Source: an uncultured Clostridia bacterium
GTDB taxonomy: Bacteria; Bacillota; Clostridia; Oscillospirales; Acutalibacteraceae
Direction: 5' to 3'
Length of the DNA: 64,000 nucleotides
NCBI GenBank assembly: GCA_944380725.1
Contig: CALWIK010000002.1
Coordinates: 124,001-188,000, forward strand
The notes beneath the pieces were generated by a model. It saw only the letters and a list, made by a program, of their open reading frames with translations. It made no database searches and was not told where the DNA came from. Positions 59,918 through 64,000 of the stretch are shown here, piece after piece; position 1 is the first letter of the stretch; each line of letters begins with the position of its first letter. The position numbers and the translations under genes are program-made.

Positions 59918-61747
59918 TTACATATAAACAGCAGTTTTTTCATCCATAACAGTAGCAACACCAAACTGCAAGTCCGAATTTGTAATAACTAAAGAACTAA
60001 ATGTATCCACATTTTGGCGTTCCATTGCCGAACTAATTGCAATATCAACTACTCTTTTTATGTCCGAACCACAAAAACCTCTCATTTTGTCTATAATAGC
60101 TTTCTTATTTAAATCATCTGAAATTTTCAAATATTCCAAATAAATATTCATAATTTTTTCTTTGTCTTCGGCATTAGGATAACCAACTTCAACACTCTGA
60201 TCGAGTCTGCCAGACCTAATAATAGCTTGATCCAAGGCTTCTCGACGATTAGTTGTCGCAAAAATTATAACATTATCACTCGCATTTAGTTTATCTATTT
60301 CGTTCATCAGCATTACTAAAACCTTGTCGCTACTACTGCTAGAACGTTTTTGTGCAACAGCATCTATTTCATCAATCAACAAAATAACTGGGTTACCACT
60401 TATTTGTGCCGCTTTTTTGGCCTGTTCAAAAATTTCCAATACTTTACGTTCTCCATTATCACCCATAACTAACGACGGATTAATAAAGAACAATTCTATT
60501 CCTTGTTCAGCAGAAAAAGCATTTACAAAGCTAGTTTTGCCAGTCCCTGGAGGTCCGTATAATAAAAGTCCTTTAGACGGAACGATCTTTCCACCTTTGT
60601 TGTATCTTGCATAAGCTTTAACCAGTGCCAATGCTTTAGCTTTAGCTTTTTGGTTACCACCAATAACATCGTCAAGTGAAATTTTGCCCTCAGAAAGCAT
60701 TTCTAATTGCTTTTGAGGATCATGCAAATTTTCAATTTTAGCTTCTAATTCGTCTAAAGCTCTTTGTTCTGCTTCTTTCTGAGCTTTTACTTCCAATAAA
60801 TAATTAATCTTTTGTTCTATTTCTTCAAAATTTTTCTGCAAAGAATCTACTTCTTCTAAAGTTTGTATGTTTCCTATTGCTTCTTCACAATTTTCAAGAA
60901 TTTCGAAATCATTTGTATTGTCTTCATCTAAGTTACCTAATAAACCTTTTAATTCTTCTGATTTATCTAACAAATTCGTTTTAGCATCTTTTAAAGTTTT
61001 TTCAAATTTTTCTTGTTTTATCTGGGCCTCTTTATTCAAGATATTTTTTATTTCAGATTGAAGTTCAGCAATTAAATTTTCAACTGCTTCAACACGACTC
61101 ATATTGTCTATAGATAAAATTTTATTTTCTATTTCATCCGAAAGCTGATCAATATGACTTAGATTTTCTTCTAATTCAATTTCTTTGCGAGCCTTTCTTA
61201 CCATAGAATAAAGTTTTTCACTTAAAGAAGCCTTTGCATTATTTATTTGATCCTGACGAGCACGCTCTTCTTTTTCCATTTGAAGCTTTTGCTCTTCTAA
61301 TTTCCTTCTATGTTCATCCTCAATGCGCAAAGCTTCTTTTTCTGCTTCTTCAATCTCTTTTCTACGTTCAATTTCTTGCAAATTAACACAAACGTCAATT
61401 TCACCCTGCAAGTCTTTTATTACTTTTTGCAAATCAACTGCTTTTTCATAAGTTTTGTTGCTGTCATTGCATTTATCTTGTAATTCTAAAACATCTTTAA
61501 TAAACGATTGAGCTTTATTTATGTTGTCTATTTTTTTTGCTGAGTCCATACATTTATTTAAATTAGTGCTAGCATCTTCATAAATAGAATCAATCTCCTC
61601 TTGAGTATGCTTTTGTTTTTGATTCCAAAACCAGGCTGATGCATTATTCTTTGAAAATATAATATTTGCACCATATAAAGTTGCGCAAGATAAAGTTGCG
61701 GCTAATGCTTTTTTCATAATTTTTGAACTTTTATTTTTTTCGTCCAT
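59918..61747 (-). CDS. AAA+ ATPase with an N-terminal signal/anchor and long coiled coil
   Basis: A 609-residue protein. Residues 12-31 are hydrophobic behind a Lys-rich N-terminus, with a possible signal-peptidase site ASA|W (after residue 38). Residues about 45-335 are charged coiled coil. The C-terminal AAA+ module is FtsH/spastin-like: GPPGTGKT near residue 395, VILLIDEIDA near 450, ATTNRR near 498, IIRSGRLDQSVEVG with a candidate Arg finger, and a lid helical bundle. GGAGG lies six bases before the ATG. No protease domain follows. The positive-inside rule would place the ATPase outside the cytosol, which is odd for an ATP-dependent enzyme. I cannot assign a role. Confidence 0.75.
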   Translation of the reverse strand: MDEKNKSSKIMKKALAATLSCATLYGANIIFSKNNASAWFWNQKQKHTQEEIDSIYEDASTNLNKCMDSAKKIDNINKAQSFIKDVLELQDKCNDSNKTYEKAVDLQKVIKDLQGEIDVCVNLQEIERRKEIEEAEKEALRIEDEHRRKLEEQKLQMEKEERARQDQINNAKASLSEKLYSMVRKARKEIELEENLSHIDQLSDEIENKILSIDNMSRVEAVENLIAELQSEIKNILNKEAQIKQEKFEKTLKDAKTNLLDKSEELKGLLGNLDEDNTNDFEILENCEEAIGNIQTLEEVDSLQKNFEEIEQKINYLLEVKAQKEAEQRALDELEAKIENLHDPQKQLEMLSEGKISLDDVIGGNQKAKAKALALVKAYARYNKGGKIVPSKGLLLYGPPGTGKTSFVNAFSAEQGIELFFINPSLVMGDNGERKVLEIFEQAKKAAQISGNPVILLIDEIDAVAQKRSSSSSDKVLVMLMNEIDKLNASDNVIIFATTNRREALDQAIIRSGRLDQSVEVGYPNAEDKEKIMNIYLEYLKISDDLNKKAIIDKMRGFCGSDIKRVVDIAISSAMERQNVDTFSSLVITNSDLQFGVATVMDEKTAVYM

Positions 61748-61778
61748 ATTTATCCTCCTAAAAATATTACTTAATATA

Positions 61779-61784
61779 ATTATA
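61779..61784 (-). promoter_or_regulatory. Possible extended -10 of the AAA+ gene
   Basis: ATGTTATAAT on the reverse strand, about 32 bases before the ATG; the -35 region is poor. Confidence 0.35.
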
Positions 61785-61878
61785 ACATAAAAATATTAAA
61801 ATATATATTGACATAACTCAACAACATTAACTAATATTTTATATTTTTTTGTCAAATAAACACAAATTTTATTTTTTA

Positions 61879-62736
61879 TTAATTTTTCAAAAACACAAGT
61901 CCTAATGTATTCGGTCCACAGTGTGACGATATTGTACAGCCAGCGTCCGTTATATAAATCTCTTTAAATATATTCAAAATTTTTATATAGTTATAAATCT
62001 GCTCTAAAAGTTCGTGAGACTGTATGGTATGAGTAATAAAAAGTCTTTCTGGATTTATTGATTTAACATTATTGAACTGTTCATTTATATATTGAAATGC
62101 GACTTTTTCTAGGCTTCCTCTATACTTTTTTCCTACAGACATTTTACCTGTAGAATTATTCACTTCAATGCAGGGCTTTAATTTTAAAATATTTGCCCCC
62201 ATAGCCGAAAGCATAGAGCATCTTCCTCCAGCACATAAAAATTCTAAAGTATCAAGTATAAAATTAGTTTGGACTTTACTTCTCAGTTCAAGAATTTCTT
62301 TTTGAATTTGTTCAGCAGATAAGCCTAATTCTATTCTTTTAGCCGCTTCAATTACAAGTTGTCCCATCCCAGTAGAAAGATTTTTTGAATCTATAGGATA
62401 AACTCCATCTAATTCACTTGCTGCCATACAACAGTTTTGATACGCACTCGATACTTCAGAACTTATATTTATATGTATTACATCAAACCCTTGAGCTGTC
62501 CATTTTTTAAAGGCATCAAAATATTCTCCAACTCCAATTGCAGCCGTTTTGGGCAAACATTTTTTCTGCCTATAAATTGAAAATATTTCGTTAGAGGATA
62601 AATCCATTCCATCAAGATACGTTCTATCATCAAGTAAAATATGGAATCTAGAATAATTAACATTATATCTGTTTTTTAGTTCTGGACCAAGGTCGCAAGA
62701 GCTGTCTGCACTTAAAATGATTTTTTTCAAACTCAT
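61879..62736 (-). CDS. DegV-family fatty-acid-binding protein
   Basis: A 285-residue two-domain protein. It begins MSLKKIILSADSSCDLGPEL, with the family's SDS/SADS-type lipid loop, and contains RFHILLDDRTYLDG, TAAIGVGEYFDAF (the T-A/S loop), ISSEVSSAYQ, VYPIDSKNLSTGMGQLV, FILDTLEFLCAGGRCS and a C-terminal CGPNTLGLVFL (GxGTxG type). DegV/FakB proteins present acyl chains to a FakA kinase; no fakA is adjacent. The frame opens at GTG 62751; a TTG at 62745 is better spaced after GGAG, and ATG 62736 is the first ATG, so the exact start is uncertain by a few codons. Confidence 0.88.
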   Translation of the reverse strand: MSLKKIILSADSSCDLGPELKNRYNVNYSRFHILLDDRTYLDGMDLSSNEIFSIYRQKKCLPKTAAIGVGEYFDAFKKWTAQGFDVIHINISSEVSSAYQNCCMAASELDGVYPIDSKNLSTGMGQLVIEAAKRIELGLSAEQIQKEILELRSKVQTNFILDTLEFLCAGGRCSMLSAMGANILKLKPCIEVNNSTGKMSVGKKYRGSLEKVAFQYINEQFNNVKSINPERLFITHTIQSHELLEQIYNYIKILNIFKEIYITDAGCTISSHCGPNTLGLVFLKN

Positions 62737-62928
62737 AATACTCAATATCACTCCGACAAAACAAATTAATAAACAGTTCTATTATATCAAGTTATTACTA
62801 AAATCACAAACTATTAAACAATTTTTGTTATCATCTAATTTATTCTCTTTGTATGATTAGTTATCCATAATTATATAAAAACATAAAGTATAATAAATGT
62901 TCGAGTTTTTATATAAGTTTTCTACACA

Positions 62929-62956
62929 AAAAAGTCCTTATTCCCAAGGACTTTTT
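62929..62956 (-). terminator. Terminator after the secreted protein gene
   Basis: The arms AAAAAGTCCTT and AAGGACTTTTT form a perfect 11-base stem around a 6-base loop; T-runs on both sides make it bidirectional. It lies 35 bases after the stop at 62991. Confidence 0.85.
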
Positions 62957-62990
62957 GTAAATTTAAACTTTAAATTCCTGCTTTTATAGT

Positions 62991-63632
62991 TTATTTTCTC
63001 GTTGCAATTGCACGAATATTAAATTCTGTGTTTTTGTTTTTTCTTGATGAACAAAAACTTTTTACTTTGTTTTTCAAACAATTATATATGTTATAAGTAC
63101 CAACTAATGCTAAAATATTTTTTGTCGATTCTGTATGTTCACAAACAAATTTTACTAACATGTAAATTAGCTGTACTGCACCAGAAATAGTGTGTCTCAT
63201 ACCATTTATAACAGCTATTCCACCATCTAAAACTTCTTCAAAAATTTCTTTATTTTCTAAAATAAAATCCTTACATTCTCTTCCTAAATTTATAATATCT
63301 CTGCCATTTTTATACCCAGCGTATACAAGAAAGCTACATACAGCAGTCCATTCACATACAGTCCAAGCCTTTTTTAAAATTTCTTTAACTTCATCAAATT
63401 TGGCTTTTTTATCATTAGCATGAGCGTTATGTTGTTTGTTTACATATGCTTGTTGCTTTGAGGAATGTCTAGAACCGTTAAAATTCACATTTAAAGTTGC
63501 GTTTACAGTTGCTGATGTATTATTATCACCTTCTGCAAAGCACGGCTTAACTCCCAAAGAAGTAACGAATAAACTTGCTACTAAACCTAAAGACATTAAC
63601 TTTTTATTAAATAAATTTACCTTTTTCATCAT
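62991..63632 (-). CDS. Secreted or membrane-inserted protein of unknown function
   Basis: A 213-residue protein with a clear Sec signal peptide (LMSLGLVASLFVTSLG core; cleavage probably after CFA, residue 33). The next 40 residues are Asn/Thr/Ser- and His-rich and polar (DNNTSATVNATLNVNFNGS). Three moderately hydrophobic stretches follow (around 95-113, 142-168 and 177-190), separated by Lys/Glu-rich helices, with cysteines in several. The C-terminus is basic. AGGAG precedes the ATG by eight bases, and it has its own terminator, so it is a genuine gene. I do not recognise the family. Composition differs from the housekeeping genes and resembles the neighbouring accessory genes. Confidence 0.65.
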   Translation of the reverse strand: MMKKVNLFNKKLMSLGLVASLFVTSLGVKPCFAEGDNNTSATVNATLNVNFNGSRHSSKQQAYVNKQHNAHANDKKAKFDEVKEILKKAWTVCEWTAVCSFLVYAGYKNGRDIINLGRECKDFILENKEIFEEVLDGGIAVINGMRHTISGAVQLIYMLVKFVCEHTESTKNILALVGTYNIYNCLKNKVKSFCSSRKNKNTEFNIRAIATRK

Positions 63633-63718
63633 ATTAATTTCTCCTTTTTCAATTATAAAATTCCCTTTTTTCTACAGTGCAATTATAAAAATACACTTAT
63701 TTTTTTATTAATCCGTCC

Positions 63719-63757
63719 TCTTCTTATATTTTTACCTCCATCTTCTTATATTTTTAC
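63719..63757. repeat. Short tandem duplication
   Basis: TCTTCTTATATTTTTAC occurs at 63719-63735 and again at 63741-63757, a 22-base period, in the intergenic stretch before the secreted-protein gene. Confidence 0.6.
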
Positions 63758-63802
63758 TTCTCATGTCAATTGGCTTAAATCCAGATACAAAAAAATTAAT
63801 AA

Positions 63803-64000
63803 TTACATCCTTAATAGAAAATCCTTTTTCAGCTCCTTGGTCTTTAGATGTTTTTTACATCTATTTGAAGTAGGTTCCAACACACGTAAAGCGGTTCTTT
63901 TATTTACATTCAAAGTGGGGTTCAATGCACGTAAAACCGTTCCTTTTCTTGCATTTGGAATACAATACAATTCACCCACATTATTATAAGGTTCACCCAA
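63803..64000 (-). CDS. Repeat-containing ORF, probably partial at the window edge
   Basis: An open frame running off the right edge, so its true start is unknown. The last 65 codons contain two copies of a 15-residue unit, TVLRALNPTLNVNKR and TALRVLEPTSNRCKK, and a basic end (KKHLKTKELKKDFLLRM). The repeats are seen in the DNA as 45-base near-copies (63868-63912 and 63913-63957). It could be a repeat protein, a degenerate gene, or a non-coding repeat that happens to stay open. I do not recognise it. Confidence 0.35.
   Translation of the reverse strand: MGEPYNNVGELYCIPNARKGTVLRALNPTLNVNKRTALRVLEPTSNRCKKHLKTKELKKDFLLRM
63868..63957. repeat. Two tandem 45-base repeat copies
   Basis: The copies share the core CACGTAAA and most flanking bases, roughly three quarters identical by eye. 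More copies may continue beyond 64000. Confidence 0.55.

Overview
The window is AT-rich DNA from a low-GC Bacillota, most likely a member of Clostridia. I infer this from the RNA polymerase and elongation factor proteins, a SigA-type sigma factor, an A/V-type ATPase in place of an F-type one, NHLM-type peptide exporters, HgdC-like activases and frequent TTG/GTG starts after strong Shine-Dalgarno sites. TGA is used as a normal stop (aroC ends ATGA into the next gene), so the code is standard. Decayed transposase, integrase and tRNA remnants suggest a genome with some decay. The lineage cannot be fixed from the sequence alone.

Layout. 1-2.7 kb: the start of gltX and two cell-wall peptidases. 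3.0-15.1 kb: the transcription/translation block, read leftward as rpoB-rpoC and then, from its own promoter and leader hairpin, rpsL-rpsG-fusA-tuf. 15.4-19.3 kb: sigA, dnaG, an IMPACT-family gene and rpmE. 19.5 kb: tRNA-Arg. 19.6-24.6 kb: a three-gene NHLM-type peptide export operon with no precursor beside it. 25-27.2 kb: a glycosyltransferase and an alpha/beta hydrolase. 27.2-30.9 kb: an overlapping shikimate/chorismate operon (aroB-aroA-aroC-chorismate mutase). 31.1-35.4 kb: a two-gene HgdC/DUF2229-type activase system. 35.4-36.1 kb: tcdA. 36.6 kb: tRNA-Leu beside a degenerate tRNA-Leu-like fragment.

37.1-42.4 kb is the most notable region: a compact plus-strand RiPP cluster. It holds a small ORF, an ABC exporter, a 44-residue Cys-rich precursor absent from an ordinary ORF list, a radical SAM/SPASM maturase and a subtilisin-like protein fused to a second, maturation-type domain. 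The precursor gene is bracketed by repeats that can form mutually exclusive RNA hairpins. To its right lie a broken IS3-type transposase and a broken tyrosine recombinase, ending beside tRNA-Pro and tRNA-Gln. This suggests that the cluster sits in, or next to, an old integration hot spot.

45.1-46.3 kb: rplJ-rplL with a classic L10 leader and attenuator, physically separated from rpoBC. 46.4-47.8 kb: asnS, apparently translated through an 11-codon leader peptide whose stop overlaps the asnS start. 47.9-57.9 kb: a nine-subunit V-type ATPase operon led by a metallo-beta-lactamase-fold gene; the K subunit keeps the sodium-ligand residues known from Enterococcus hirae NtpK. 58-59.3 kb: MscS and DUF4364 genes. 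59.4-64 kb: a sparser accessory end with a signal-peptide-bearing AAA+ ATPase, a DegV protein, a secreted Cys-containing protein of unknown function and a repeat-bearing fragment at the edge.
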